From contig WTXD01000012.1 in NCBI GenBank assembly GCA_022496205.1, forward strand, positions 124,001-188,000: DNA of 64,000 bases. The letters are read 5' to 3'. This document shows, piece after piece, positions 45,048-57,218 of the stretch. A program made the position numbers and the translations under genes. Below the pieces are notes generated by a model. It did no database searches. It was not told the origin of the DNA and saw only the letters and a program-made list of their open reading frames with translations. The first letter of the stretch is position 1. Each line of letters begins with the position of its first letter. The stretch comes from Gloeopeniophorella convolvens. Lineage: Eukaryota > Basidiomycota > Agaricomycetes > Russulales.

Positions 45048-47514
45048 GAGGCCGGTTTGTATAGCATGGTGTGTTGTTACCAGTCTGGCGGACTGCTCGG
45101 GACCTAGTGATTGTATACGAATCTAAGTGTGTTGGTTATTAGATCTGTATGTACTCTATGAATACGGCTGTCAGGAGGACTCGAATGCACGCATGAAGCG
45201 GGAAGAGAGCGTATGTTGGGACTCGGCGCACGTGCTCACGCGCACGCGTCGTGGCCGAAAGCTACTTGCTTGGCATCTATCCATGAGCATCGAGAAACAG
45301 TATATCCGACTTTTCTACAGATGGCGCGTAGTAGAGAGCGAAAGACCGCTAATAGTAGGCGACAGCCTCGTCGGCCCCGAGGTTGATATGCACCAAGATG
45401 ACATTGGAGCTTTTTTGTGGAAGACGAGGGGTTGGAATTGACACTGTCTTTTCTGTAACTCATGTCAGTCCATGTAAACGTGATGAATCAAAGACCAGTC
45501 GTGGGCGACACTGCAAAGTATTGGGAGCATGAATTAGAAGTCGAGACATGTTGAGCTCGCTGATCAGGCTGAGTGAGGAATTGAACGCCGCGTGGCGTGA
45601 GCTGACGTGAGCCGCCGGCGCCTGCAGGCATTTATGTACTCTACTCGCCTCCATGGCATTGGATGTCATGGCACCACTGCCACCGGACGGCAACAGCCTC
45701 GAGTTGGCACCAGCTTGAGACCGCGCTGCCGTTGATGTCGTCGTAGTAAGGTCACTCGGGGTAACAGTTGAAGGTGCTCTTGTCATCGATCGGACACACG
45801 CGCGTACTAACATTCTTAATAAGAATATAGTCTTTGTCACTGCTGCGCCTCACCGGTCACCAGCTGGTGTGAGCCGTATGGCCACCGAGAATGGGTGGAG
45901 AACGCGGCCTCTTCTCGCGTCCGGCCCCCCATTTGCACTTCTGGCCTAGCCCTACTGAGAGGGGGTGATAGTATATGAGGTCGCACCTACGCAACACACT
46001 GGCGGTAAACCAAGTTGGTCTCGCCTCTCTTTGAGTAGGGGGGAGGGATGAAAGTTAATTGGGAGGAGTATAGAACAAAGTAAGCTCACCCTTCCACTTT
46101 CATCTCCACCTGCGTCCGGTAAATTGTTTGCGTCTTTTGCGGGTGGCGCCCAGTGCTGGTTCTCCGCAGTGAATGTTTCTTGATGGCTGACCTGGCCATG
46201 CGCCTTGTCAGAACTCTACGCGATCGAGGGGTATCCCAAATGACGATGGTGTACCTCGGGGCCTTGGGGACAAAAGAGCGCTATACCCGGCGACAGCACA
46301 AAGCGAGCAAGATCGTGAGGCTATATATCCCAACGATGACGCCGCGTGTGGAAATACTCACCAGGATGTTTCCCTCTGGAGACTGGCCAACTCGAAAGAC
46401 TGTTATCTTACATCTGCCTCGACTGACTGGGACCTTCATCCCCCACCTTACCGATGGACGCCTTGGAGCCGGTATTTCGTGGCCCTCAGTTCGATGCTAT
46501 TCGACTCTAATTCGCATCGATCTCACCGTTCATTCCACCCTCTGTTGGAAGGGCAGATTACAACCAAGGTGCGAGATGGAAATCTTCAAACTTGAGGCGG
46601 GTGCGTGATGACAGTATAGCTAGTTATCATATTAAACGGCTGCTATGTGCTTTTCTCACAAGTCAATCGAATATATCTCCGCCGTCGTTTGAAGGCTCAG
46701 GTTGACCGGCTGAAGCTCCACCCAGACGCCCGTCGACTAACTGAAGATAATGACCTGCCATCGGAGATGGGGGTCGACGCCAACTTGGTCTTATCCGGCC
46801 TACTCCTTTACCCCACGTCAAAATCGTCTACGTTCTGCAGTAATCGACGCGGTCAGGAGTCGCCGACGGCTCGTCGGCCAACATCGTGACTGATTGCTTC
46901 TTTGGCGTCGGCATTCACCCTCGGACGGTATTTTAAGCACAGCACGTCGGTAGAATCCAAGGTCGGTCCGCTTTCATAATGCTACCATTGTCATGCGTCA
47001 GCTCATTTGCCCGTAGGATGGATGCGGACGATCCGTCGAAGTCTTCGACTAGCTCCTCTAGGCCATTCTCGTAACACTTTGTCTAGAAACTATCTCTCAC
47101 AGCATTTACATAGGATCGGAGAATTCACTACATGCAAGCTGATACGTATCGAACAGGTCCTCCTTGACACCTTGCCGACGTTTGGTGTCATTCCAACTTT
47201 GCTTCTGGATGGTGGAGCTGACCAGAGCCCAGTCAAATGATGTGTTTCGGTGCTCTAGGCTCTCACCTGACAAAACTTGCCTCCCGTAACAGCCCAAGCC
47301 AGCACAACGTGAGCGTGTGAAGGGTGCGGTGTCGGCGGAGACATGTGTCCTCATCACGCAGGACTCGCAACCCACTTTACGTTCCCGATGATTACAGACA
47401 ACAACAATCTGACCCCCGACATGTATAAAAGACCCAAGGTTGGAGGCCGTGTCTGGCATTCCTCAGTCGCAGGATTCCACTCGCTCAGCTCTCAGCTACA
47501 TCATCTCAACCGTC
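45048..47514. other. 2.5-kb intergenic region
   Basis: A 152-codon plus-strand frame (46153-46608) and a shorter one (46647-46889) contain Leu/Arg-rich stretches such as DWPTRKTVILHLPRLTG and LKAQVDRLKLHPDARRLTED. They match no family I know and lack a consistent splice structure, so they may be relics of an F-box/LRR-type gene. A minus-strand frame at 45460-45840 is Ser/Thr-rich and equally unconvincing. The right end is the promoter of the Kre9-like gene. Confidence 0.4.
47424..47430 (+). promoter_or_regulatory. TATA box of the Kre9/Knh1-like gene
   Basis: TATAAAA lies 91 bases upstream of the ATG at 47515 and is the clearest TATA box in the window. It suggests a strongly or conditionally expressed gene. 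Confidence 0.65.
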
Positions 47515-48027
47515 ATGAAGTCTTTCGCCTCTCTCCTCTTCGCAGCGTCCATGGCTGCGTTCGGGTCCGCCGCCTCTGTTGGCGTTCGCGCCTCCAAGGA
47601 CGTCATCGATCCGCACATCACTTCGCCCTCTGCGGGTTCTGTCTGGGTTGTTGGCACCACGCAGACTGTCACCTGGGACACCACCGGCACGTCGCCTTCC
47701 GACACGCCCGGTAAGATTGAGCTAGGTTTCATCGTGCCTGGACAAATCGGGGAAAACCTCGGCATCGGTAGGGCCGCCCTCTCGTGTTAGTGACGCTGGT
47801 CGCTGACTATGCGCCTGTGTCATTCTAGCCAGCCCACTTGCGACGAACATCGACCTCACTACGGGCAGCCAGCAGGTCACTGTCCCTGACGTTCCCCCGG
47901 GCACTACCTATATCGTCGTCCGTAAGTACCTGACACCTGCACCTCGATGACACTCCGTCTAACATTGTGTGTGCTACCAGTGTTCGGGGACTCCGGCAAT
48001 GCGTCCGAGGAGTTCACTATTGCTTGA
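47515..48027 (+). CDS. Small secreted Kre9/Knh1 N-terminal-like protein
   Basis: Three exons (47515-47767, 47829-47921, 47981-48027) join in phase to 130 residues. A signal peptide (MKSFASLLFAASMAAFGSAA) is followed by one Ig-like beta domain with the signature of the yeast cell-wall synthesis protein Kre9/Knh1 N-terminal family: ITSPSAGSVWVVGTTQTVTW, then KIELGFIVPG, VPDVPPGTTYIVVLFGDSGN and SEEFTIA. In fungi this domain often occurs alone or before a Ser/Thr-rich GPI-anchored tail. Here there is no such tail and no anchor signal, so the protein is probably released or held loosely in the wall. Cysteines are absent from the domain. The TATA box and the small size fit a small secreted protein of changing expression. 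Confidence 0.85.
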
Positions 48028-48668
48028 GCTGTAGGCAGACATAGCGTGTATCCGAGCCCCCCAAAAGGGCAATAACAAGTGGGAATGTTTTGGTTATGAG
48101 GAGCACGTGTGATCATTGCCCGGACTCTGTCGCGCAAAATCGGCTGTCATGCACTACATACGTAGTAAGAGCGTACAGGTTCTTGACTTAGCAACTCCTA
48201 TTCTCGTGAATATCGTTCGAGGGCGTTGTGGGTCATTCAGGTGTCATTGGTTCAGTCTGAGTGTATTCGAGCGTTGAGATGAAATAAGTCAAGCGAATGT
48301 CTGTTGATCTTTGTGATTATAGCGCAATATGTTTCCGCCGGAAGGGGGAGGGGAGGCCAGCATCTCCTCGAATACAGAAGCTTGAGTGTTACGTGAAAGC
48401 CTAGGGCGGAAGAAGTCACTTCAGCCTTCTGTGAACAAACGGCAACTTGGCAAGCATGGTCCTGAATCCGGGTTATATATGATTTCCCGATGCCGTCGAG
48501 TCGCAGAAAGAGCGCTATGTACGTAACTGGTGCTCGTGCAAGAGTGTCCAAGAGTTTGTGTTCCCGTTGAAATTGCGTATATTTGAAAGTCCCCGAAGAG
48601 AGGGAAGGCACGAGATCAGCACGCTCAACAAAACGTCAGTCACAAGAAAGTATCAGAGTTTGTATAGT
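48028..48668. other. Convergent intergenic region
   Basis: This is the tail-to-tail space between the Kre9-like gene (+) and acetoacetyl-CoA synthetase (-). It is AT-richer than its surroundings, and I see no gene. Confidence 0.5.
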
Positions 48669-51350
48669 CTACAGCTTGGCACGTCCTCTTCCCTTGGAAT
48701 GGGAAAGCTTCTCGACGTCCTGGTATTGATAGTAGTGCTCCAATGCCTCTGGGTTGGCCACCGTAGCGCTCGGCACGACCCGTATCCCCGATATGATCTG
48801 CTTGACCGCGATCTCGATCTTCTTTCCGTTGACCGTGTACTTAGGCCGCATCAGTTGACACACCCTGGCCATGAGCTAGAATGTTGAGTAACTTACAGGA
48901 ATCTCTGGAACTTCGAAAATGTATGCCGGCACGTGCCGAGCACTCAGTGCGTCCTTAATTGCAGTGCGTATGGCTCTCTCGAAGGCCCGACCGAGTTTGT
49001 GGCCTGCACGCATCTTCATGAACAAAAATACACGTTCATCCTTGTCTTGAGGGCGACGCTGCCCTACACAGATCGCGTCGTCGATGCGTGACGCGAATTC
49101 CGAGCGTTCGAGCACGCCATAGATCTCGCCCGAGCCGAAGCGTATGCCCGAAGGATTCAGCACGCCATCACTGACGTTGCATGAGTCGATCACTGCAGAA
49201 CAAAGAACAGAAGCACACACCTTCGGCCAAAAATTAAATATCCTTTCGTGCGTGGATTCATGGCGATGAAGTCCCCATGTCGCCATACACCAGGATACAC
49301 ATCGTAGTAAGCCTTAAGGAACTTGGACCCACGCGCATCGTCACCCCAGAAACACACGGGCAGAGACGGATGTGGCCGAGTGCAAACCAGCTCACCCGGC
49401 ACACCGGTGGCAGAGATGTCCTTTCCTTCTTCGTCGAAAATTTCGACGGCCATCCCAAGGACTTTGCATCCAGTCTCCCCGGCGTATGTAGGTAGCGTGG
49501 GACTCGCAGAGACGACTGCGGTTCTTAGATCAGACAAGTTGACGAATCTAGGAAATGGACACCTACAGGCAGCACAGATGTCTGTGCCCCCAGAGCCGGA
49601 CGTGACGGCAGCACGATCATTGAACGCGTGCTGTGCCCATTCGAATTGTGGGGCGGTGAGGACTGCACCGGTGGACGCGATTATACGGAGAGCCTCGAAC
49701 CCGCCGATATCCCCTAGGGTTTCCTCATCAGATAGAAAGCACGGACAGTTTGAATAACCAAAGTACTGCGGGGAAGGATGCCGCGTCCCTGAACCTCGGA
49801 CAAAAAGCGAGGACTTGTGCCAAAGATGGAAACGCTGCGAGATGCATTAGCTGCAGCGGCATCAGGAAAGGGCCAAACGAACTTCTGCTCGTTTATGAAC
49901 TTGAGGAATTCCTTAACATCCGGGAAGAACGGCGAACCGTCATAAAGGATGATGCGGGCTCCCGAGGCTAGACCGGTAAGCATGTAAGGCCACATCATCC
50001 AAGCTGTCTGAGGTGCATATTGGATACGTTCTCGAACGTAATGAAGTTGGAAAACAGACCGTGGTGTATTGGAAGTAGGTGTCATCAATGCCAATATCCA
50101 CGTGCAGCGCTTGTTCTTTCTTCGTTTGCATGAGTACGCCCTGAGATGCTGTGAGTCCGGCGAGTTCCCGGGAAGCGCGAGACTCACTTACCGCTCCCGA
50201 GTGCACAATACACTTGGGCGGACCCGTCGTCCCGGACGAGTAAAGGATAAAGAGTGGGTGATCAAATGGGAGTTGCTCGAAGGTTAATGGCCGGCCATCA
50301 TCGTTTGCCAGAAAAGCCGACAATGGCGTACTGAATAGAGTTCAATATACGACTCGTGCAGCATGACTATATCAACCCAGACCGACCTAAAAGCGATACG
50401 CTTCACAGCATCTTGAGAAACTTCTCGCCCGGTCTTGGCACTGGGAATGAGGATAACGTGGCCAAGTCCCTTAGACGATAGATCGTCCACGACCTCCGTG
50501 AGTTTTGGGATGAGGTTCACGTCCTTCCCCGCGTATACGACCTCTGTTTCAGAGAATATGAACTTTGGCTGTACTTGTCGATAGCGATCTAGGATGCCCT
50601 AGCATCGCAGTTGAATATGGTTCTGAGTCGATGCGCTGCCAAGCACTGTACCTTGACACCCATGTCTGTGGCAGTGCTTGTGAAGATCCCCCCAAGACTC
50701 GCCGTGGCTAAAGCGATGATAACGGCTATCGCTCTATTGGAGATGATCGCTAGGACGCATATGATAGATCAGGCTGCGGAACCGAAACATTGTGCAGTGT
50801 GTTGAAGCGCACCTGCAACTCTATCCCCGGCCTTGAGATCATGCGCCTTCAACGCCGACGCCAACTCGCGCACTTTTTCTCGCAATTCCCGATATGAGAG
50901 AGAATTGACACGGCCAAGCTCGCCACTCTCGGTTATCGCAAGGCCATCATCCTTGCGCCATAGCATGTTTTCAGCATAGTTCAGGCGAGCACCAGGGAAC
51001 CACCGCGGGACCTCCTTGATGTAGCCTTGTTCGAATATCTGTCCAGATTGAGTATGTATGGCGCTACGAGTGAAAACAGGCGGACCTTGCTAGGCGGAAC
51101 CGAGGATATGATACCCAGGAACTCCCATAGATCAAGCCAGAACGTATAGTCAGTTATAGAGTATTCGTGTAGGTCATGGAAATCCTCTGGGCACCATAAA
51201 ATGAGTAGGGCTCCGGGAAATTAGAGAATACGCACTGAGATGAAGCCCATGCTTGCGATTGATTAGCAGCCTGAGCGCCTCTACTCGTGTGCGGTGTGGC
51301 GCTGGGTGCTTCCAGAGGAGCCGAGAGTTCGCGAAGGCATCGACTGTCAT
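48669..51350 (-). CDS. Acetoacetyl-CoA synthetase
   Basis: This ANL-superfamily enzyme joins acetoacetate to CoA using ATP, feeding cytosolic sterol and lipid synthesis. Many short introns split it. The N-terminus reads MTVDAFANSRLLWKHPAP, then LHLKDFHDLHEYSITDYTFW. The ACS N-terminal motif (EVPRWFPGARLNYAENML) is followed by the P-loop (LFILYSSGTTGPPKCIVHSG), MMWPYMLTGLASGARIILYD, RIIASTGAVLTAPQFEWA, TSGSGGTDICAA and GELVCTRPHPSLPVCFWGD. The hinge DGVLNPSGIRFGSGEIY and the C-terminal VPEIPYTVNGKKIEIAVKQI, with the catalytic lysine region, complete it. The aspartate-rich CoA-site region and the NP.G.RFG hinge fit AACS better than acetyl-CoA synthetase. The ATG at 51350 gives a family-like N-terminus; an upstream extension has no ATG. 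The frame is intact. Confidence 0.92.
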
Positions 51351-52248
51351 GTTCGGTGGCGAGATAGTCACCAACCTATCGAGACCGGTCGAGGGATGGC
51401 AGGGTCGTGCGGGGCGGTTGAGGGATAGTGCAGGTCTTGGTGCGTCCGAATCCTTCTTGCCTGCTCACACGCACATGCCGAGAGTTTCCCAGAATTGCCG
51501 TGCGTGTGGTAGGCGCTGGAACCCCATACATAAGCAAACCAAAACCCCACCTGACGCGGACGCACGGATGCCTGGCGGGTGCTTGACGGCGCTCCGTCTC
51601 CTACGACACGCGCCGTAATAAAACTCCGGGGGCTCCTCGAAGCAGTTGGGGCTCCGGGACTTAGTGATGGATTGAGAGCCAGCTGGATCTCGAAGGACAC
51701 TCACAGAATTTGCAGTATTCAAACCAGACAGCGAGATGATGTGGGGTCCAACTTAAGTAGTAGTGGTATAGCCCGATTCGCGAGCCTGACGGCGGCCCGA
51801 GCGAACGACCCTGCCTGCCATTGGTCATTGTCTCCTAAAGCAGACCTTAGTCGTTCCGTTATAAGCATTGGTCAGGCTGCGCGCGTGATACATGCGCACG
51901 TGCCAACGTGCCCTATGCTACAAATGCAGCGGGCCCTTGCAAGCTGCCGCTGCGGCCGCGATCCACCGCCATTACTAAGTCACTTAGCTAGGTCCGATGC
52001 AGCCCGTCGCCAGGTGCAATGTGTCTCTCAGATTGAGGGTTAGCTTACCACCAGCGATCTCCTTGAAACCCAACGTCGGCAGTGTGCAGAGTATCTAATT
52101 CATATGCGGGTTTCTCTGTTCAAACAAAGCGTGCATTGACATCATCAAAGCCTCATCAGACCTCTTCACTACGCTGATCGTACAGAATCGATACAAGGAC
52201 ACTATCTCGAAAGAAACCGCGATACTCTAAAGCCAAACCTCGGCCACT
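51351..52248. other. Intergenic region
   Basis: This lies between the 3' end of the decarboxylase gene and the start of acetoacetyl-CoA synthetase, both minus. It should hold the synthetase promoter. No TATA box or coding frame stands out. Confidence 0.5.
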
Positions 52249-55200
52249 TCAACGAGTGTTCAACTTCTCCTTGGCAACCTCGCTCCAGAGCTCCTTGATA
52301 GAGCGGGGAGCCTTGGCCGAAGTGTAGTCCGTGATGATGCGCCCATCGCTGACGAAGTCTTCCGTATTGAGCTCCATGTAATCCACGTAGATAGCCTTGC
52401 TGGAGAGTTGCATAGTTCCCGAGGCCAGCTTCTCCGTCTCGTTAATTGACGCGAGACCGGGTCCGTGAGCGACCGCTTCACGAGGGTCGCGGTACACGGT
52501 CACGTTGAACGTTGCATTATAAATGAAAAATGACGGCGGGTTCTCTTCATTGAAAGGCTGCATCGCCACCTCTTGTCGATCGATCATGAGGAGCGCGCCT
52601 CGCTCCAACTCTTCCTTGGGGAGTTTCTTGTCCAGATTGAGTTCTACTTTGTCGGCAGACAGCTGGGCGTTGGGCGCACGGAGGAGCATGTGGTCGATGT
52701 GCTGCTGTTCGGTGGTTCCGTATAAATAGAACGGAGCGAAAAGAGGATACTCTGGATCGCGCCATCTAGAGTCGAGAGGTCGCTGCTTGATGACCCGAAT
52801 GTCGGAGAGTACGACGTTGAAGGGTTCAACCGGCCTAGGAAGGTTACTATCAGTCCAGAGAAGCTGAAACCTGTTGGCCAACACACCCTCCTATGATAAC
52901 TCCCTTCAACGTCTGGTGGCGCAGGATATCAGAGAGCAGCACTTGTCCCTCCGTATTGATGGAGAATACGCTGTCTGGGAATCGGTTGCGGTACATAAGG
53001 TACTCTTTCCACTCTCTCGCGTCCGCGAAGGTGGCGCTTACGATCAGTTGGAGGCGCCCATTCGCTTTCCGGAATAGGGGACGGTAGGTGAGAAAGAGCT
53101 GGTCAGTTCCTTGCATGGTGAAACAGTGGGTTTGTGGTGCCAGGGTATTGCGCCAGACGACGTTCTGGGATGCGTTATGAGAAGCGTCGCTCACGCTTAT
53201 CATATATGGCGCAGATACGCACTTTTATTTCATCCTGGAGTATTTCTTGGAATGCAGACGCAATTCTTGGCAAGTAGTTGCCAGCAGACTGGAATGGCGA
53301 CATGACGACATTCCTGAGGACGAATAAGTCCTGCTTAGATTCGGTTTCCAGACCGAGGCGTCTAAAATGCGAAAATCAGACAGAGACGGTGGATGGATAA
53401 TAGACACAGACCGCTTATAGTTCTCGACGCATTTTCCATAATCTTTGATGCCGAAGACGGAGGCAGATAAGAATAGAGGAAGCATGATGGGCTCTTCATT
53501 GGGTGCCGTCACAGAAAGGCGATCAAAGATACGGTTATTGAGGTAGTTAGCCTCTTCGACGTCTTCGTTGACTTGACCATTGATGCGGAAATTACAGGCG
53601 AAGGTGTTGATGTTCAGGTCGGAGCCGATGGCACACAGTTCTTTCATGGCCGTCGGGTTCCGAATGACGTCCAAGTTCTCTCTGCCGAGAATATTTTCGC
53701 GAATGAACCTCTTCTCTTCTTCGAGTTTCTCCGGGTCGTCATCGTTGATGAGTGGGTTGAAAGGGACGACAACGAAAGGGGTCGTAGCATCGGACATGGC
53801 TGCCCAATGAGCAAACATCTAGTTGGTGTGTTGTCAGTCAAACTTGATAAGACGGAGTGACTCGGTGAGCAACTCACCCTTCGGCAGGTAAACGAAGCCT
53901 GGCCAAGGAGCGCACCATGGCCCTCCTTGTGCAGGCCAATGACCTGGTGGTGCAGATGAGTCGCCATCGCGGGCGCACCGGCTTTGCTGGCGAATCATTC
54001 TAGATCAGAACTGGCAGGAGACCTCTCCGACCATGTGACACTCACCTGCCCTCGACACCATAACTGCCAATGCTCTCGAAAGCGTCGTGCAGATAAGGGG
54101 CTGACCATGTCAAGAGGAACCGCATCCGGCCATCGCGGTAGCATAAGCCTCCAGCGGGGTATGGGATGTAGCCAGACTTATGCGGGTCGATGGTAATTGA
54201 ATCCGCATGGCGCAATGCGCGGATTTGTAAGACAGTCGATTCGCGCAGGGCGATGGTGGGGACGAAAACCACGTCGGGTGGATCGGCAGGAAGCTTGTAG
54301 GGTGATGACGGGTTAGGACGGATCATGCTTGCGAAATAGCCGCCCCAAGCGGCATCAACATGGACGACGAACGACAGACCCTGAGTTTGAAACTCATCGC
54401 GGAGGGCAAGGATGTCAACAAGGGAGTCGACGGCACCCTCCTCAGTGGTACCGAGCATGGCCACAACGGCATAAACGGCTTGCTTTCTTTCCAGCCTGTC
54501 TTGGAGTGCTTTGCGGAGTTCGACGATGTCGAGGCGTGCATCATTGTCCACTAGCAAGCGTTAAGCCAAGACACCGGATATGACATGATCCCGGCACTTA
54601 CCAGGAACATTTACGCAATTATCGCTGCCGATACCGAGGATTGCTGGTCGTATAGACAGCTCAGGAATGATATGCAGACACGGTGGTCAATAATTCCTAC
54701 CGGCAGATTTCGGCCACGAATAGTGCTTAGTGTTTGAAAGCAGATACTGAGGGGGTTCCTCGATTTGGAACTTGCTGACCAGGACGTCTTTGCTGGTACT
54801 TTGGATGATGAATTTATCCAGAGTGGCAGTCAAGAACGTGGCTGAAATCCCATATTGCTCATGTAGCCGGTCACCCAGGCTCAAGATCTCGTCAACTCGC
54901 AAGTTCAGGAGGTCCCAAGCGGAGAGGTCCCTGAACAGTACACTCTTGTCGGGCGCGGCGCATGGGTGAACCTCGAAACTATCCGCGACGAAGGCCAACG
55001 GTTCTCCGTCTTCCATCGCAGCGCGCAGCGCGAGGGGATAGAACTTCAAATTCCGGGCTACATAGCAGACACAATCAGCACGCGTTCAGCGAATTTCGTA
55101 CAGCTGCATTTACCTGCCCTGTTTCGCGTAATGTCGCAAGAAGTGTGCGTAAGTTGTGAGGAATTTTACATATAAATGTGGGCGTCTATACCACATTGAT

Positions 55201-55919
55201 TGAAGGTTTGCAAGGGTCCCATCTGACGGAAGATGCCCCCAACTTGTCGGCTTGGTCGATGTACCCTCGTCGTCCTTTACATCGTATCCAAGCATTTCGC
55301 AAAGCTCCTTGCCGACACTTAGCTCTACCATCGTTGTGATGGGACTGGCCTCGAATGTAACCTGCGGTAGACGATGGCCAGGGGCAGGTGTTTAGTGGGG
55401 CACCGAAAGTAGTTTCGTAGCAGCATACATTGTTGGGATTGAACAGAATAGTTGAGACCATACCGGCGACGGCGGGAAGCGTTGTTTCCATGTTCATATG
55501 CCCAGCATACCTCGCTTAAATATTCGAAGGTGGACTGCGTCAGAGCGTTCAACAGGGGTGCATATCAGGAAACTTACGCGAAAAGAAAGGCACAGAGTAA
55601 CGATTAAAAGCGTCCAGGACTTCCTTAAACCTCTCCTTGAGGAAATTTCTATTATCTTGGAATATCTGAGACTGTTGCATTTCGGGAGTAATGAACACCT
55701 GCAACGACACCTTTGGTCAGGGAGACCCGTCTGGTCAAAGGTTGGTTTACTTACAGGGTCCCCATGTTTCAAGGCATATTCACGGCGAACTTCCGTCTGA
55801 GAGTTGAGTGTCCGTTCGAAAAGATCTTCCAAGACAGAGAAATTCTCTGCTTGTGGTCCTAGGAACCATGCCGAGACTGCCTCGTGAAGGTTGTCAAGGA
55901 GAGGTGTTTGAAGAGGCAT
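52249..55919 (-). CDS. Group II PLP decarboxylase with long C-terminal domain (ncAAAD-like)
   Basis: The first half is a PLP-dependent group II decarboxylase. It starts at MPLQTPLLDNLHEAVSAWFL (ATG at 55919) and includes TTMVELSVGKELCEMLGYD, SWGHLPSDGTLANLQSMW, TTEEGAVDSLVDILALRDEF, FVVHVDAAWGGYF and the PLP-lysine motif TIDPHKSGYIPYPAGG. The second half, about 450 residues, continues past the usual end of the fold: APAMATHLHHQVIGLHKEGH, TTPFVVVPFNPLINDDDPE, ATFNVTVYRDPREAV, and KAPRSIKELWSEVAKEKLNT to the TGA at 52249. This layout matches the noncanonical aromatic amino acid decarboxylases described from Ceriporiopsis and Psilocybe, which decarboxylate Trp, Phe or Tyr and carry a C-terminal regulatory domain. 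Substrate is inferred. Introns are numerous and the conserved blocks are intact. Tryptamine or phenethylamine formation is the likely chemistry. A glutamate or aspartate substrate is less likely. Confidence 0.85.
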
Positions 55920-57218
55920 GGCAGGAATGCAGACGCGGGACAAGATGAGCTCCTGGGCGGATGTCTGGACACTCGCTTGATCTTTATACTCGGTGCACGC
56001 GCTCGCGCTCTGGCCGTGAAGATGTCCTGCATGTTCCCGTCATCATGGCACCCACCCCACATGATTGAGAATGAAGCATGGACGAACTCTGACGTAGAGC
56101 AGAAGCCATGCTCACAGAAGGGCGCACCGCGGTGAATGTTTGGAAAGTACTCCGATAAGGGGCGGTAAAGTCTCCGTAGGAGTGCCATAGGGCGATACAG
56201 TGCACCTTCGCAGCGTTGCAATCGTGGGCACCGGATGGAGGCAAGCTTCGTAATCTATACCGATCGTCAAGTAGGCAGTTATCGAGTAGGCATGCGTGCA
56301 AATCGTAGGATCTATCGGCGAGCGCCCACAAACGCGAAGCAGGGGTACAACACGGTGTAGAAGGCCAAGTCATTTGAGCAGTCAATATACACGGGCATTG
56401 ACAACAATAGGATACACTTACATAGGCCCTGTCCTGCAACAGATTCGTGATACTGCTTGCCTATAAATAGTAGCGAAACCATCCGATCTCGCCCTCATCC
56501 TTTGCTAGACAGGATCTTAGTTTCAAGAAGTAGCTTCGATTGCCAGTCTCAAGTTCCGGGACACATACTGAATCCTTGGATACAGAGAAGCTCCTGATGA
56601 TTCTCAGAATCCGCATGGAATGGCAGCGAGAAGTATATGAACAACCTGATCCCCATGCACCGTGGATCAAATGGGGCTTATATTGCAGAAAAAGCCTGAG
56701 CAGTGGAGGCGCGTGATTAATGCAGGAGCGCACCATACGATAGATGAAAAGCCATGTCAACAACCTCTCATTTGATTGGTTTAGAGGACCGTCCCAGACC
56801 ATTCCGCGAGACGAGGCGAGTTTGAGGCCATCCTTCTAGCCTAATTTCCCTAACCCTGTCCGACGGAGGGTCGAGGCTGGTGCAAGTGTGACGAGAGACT
56901 GGAGAAAGTAACAGGCTTTGCAAAAGGTTTCTGAAGGCTTGATCCTCAAGGTAGTGCACACGCCGAACAGGACAAAAATCTTGAGAGGACAAGGGAGAGC
57001 CTCGAGAGTGGCAGACAAAGAGAGCGAAGTCGGAGGCTGCAGCGCCGGGCGGGTAATACGCTTGCCACGTGGTTCACGTGCTCTGAAAGGAACGAGCAGT
57101 GTCGCGCCGGCGTGTACTAAGTGCATACCTTGAACAGCTCCAACACACCACCGCGACCGCCACGCGGCTTTTGCCCTTCTCTTTCTGACCATCATTGCAT
57201 CCGTGCCTCTATTACACT
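55920..57218. other. Divergent promoter region
   Basis: This 1.3-kb space separates the decarboxylase (-) from Sey1 (+). On the decarboxylase side, about 70 bases upstream of its ATG, the minus-strand sequence contains TATAAAGATC (near 55980), a TATA-like site. No gene was recognised. Confidence 0.5.

Noticed and set aside
46153..46889. Two plus-strand frames with Leu-rich stretches
   Set aside because: No start or splice chain and no family match; kept only as a possible F-box/LRR relic in the intergenic note.
48669..55919. Acetoacetyl-CoA synthetase and the decarboxylase as a biosynthetic cluster
   Set aside because: They are adjacent and on the same strand, but no tailoring enzyme, transporter or regulator accompanies them, and the synthetase is a housekeeping enzyme.
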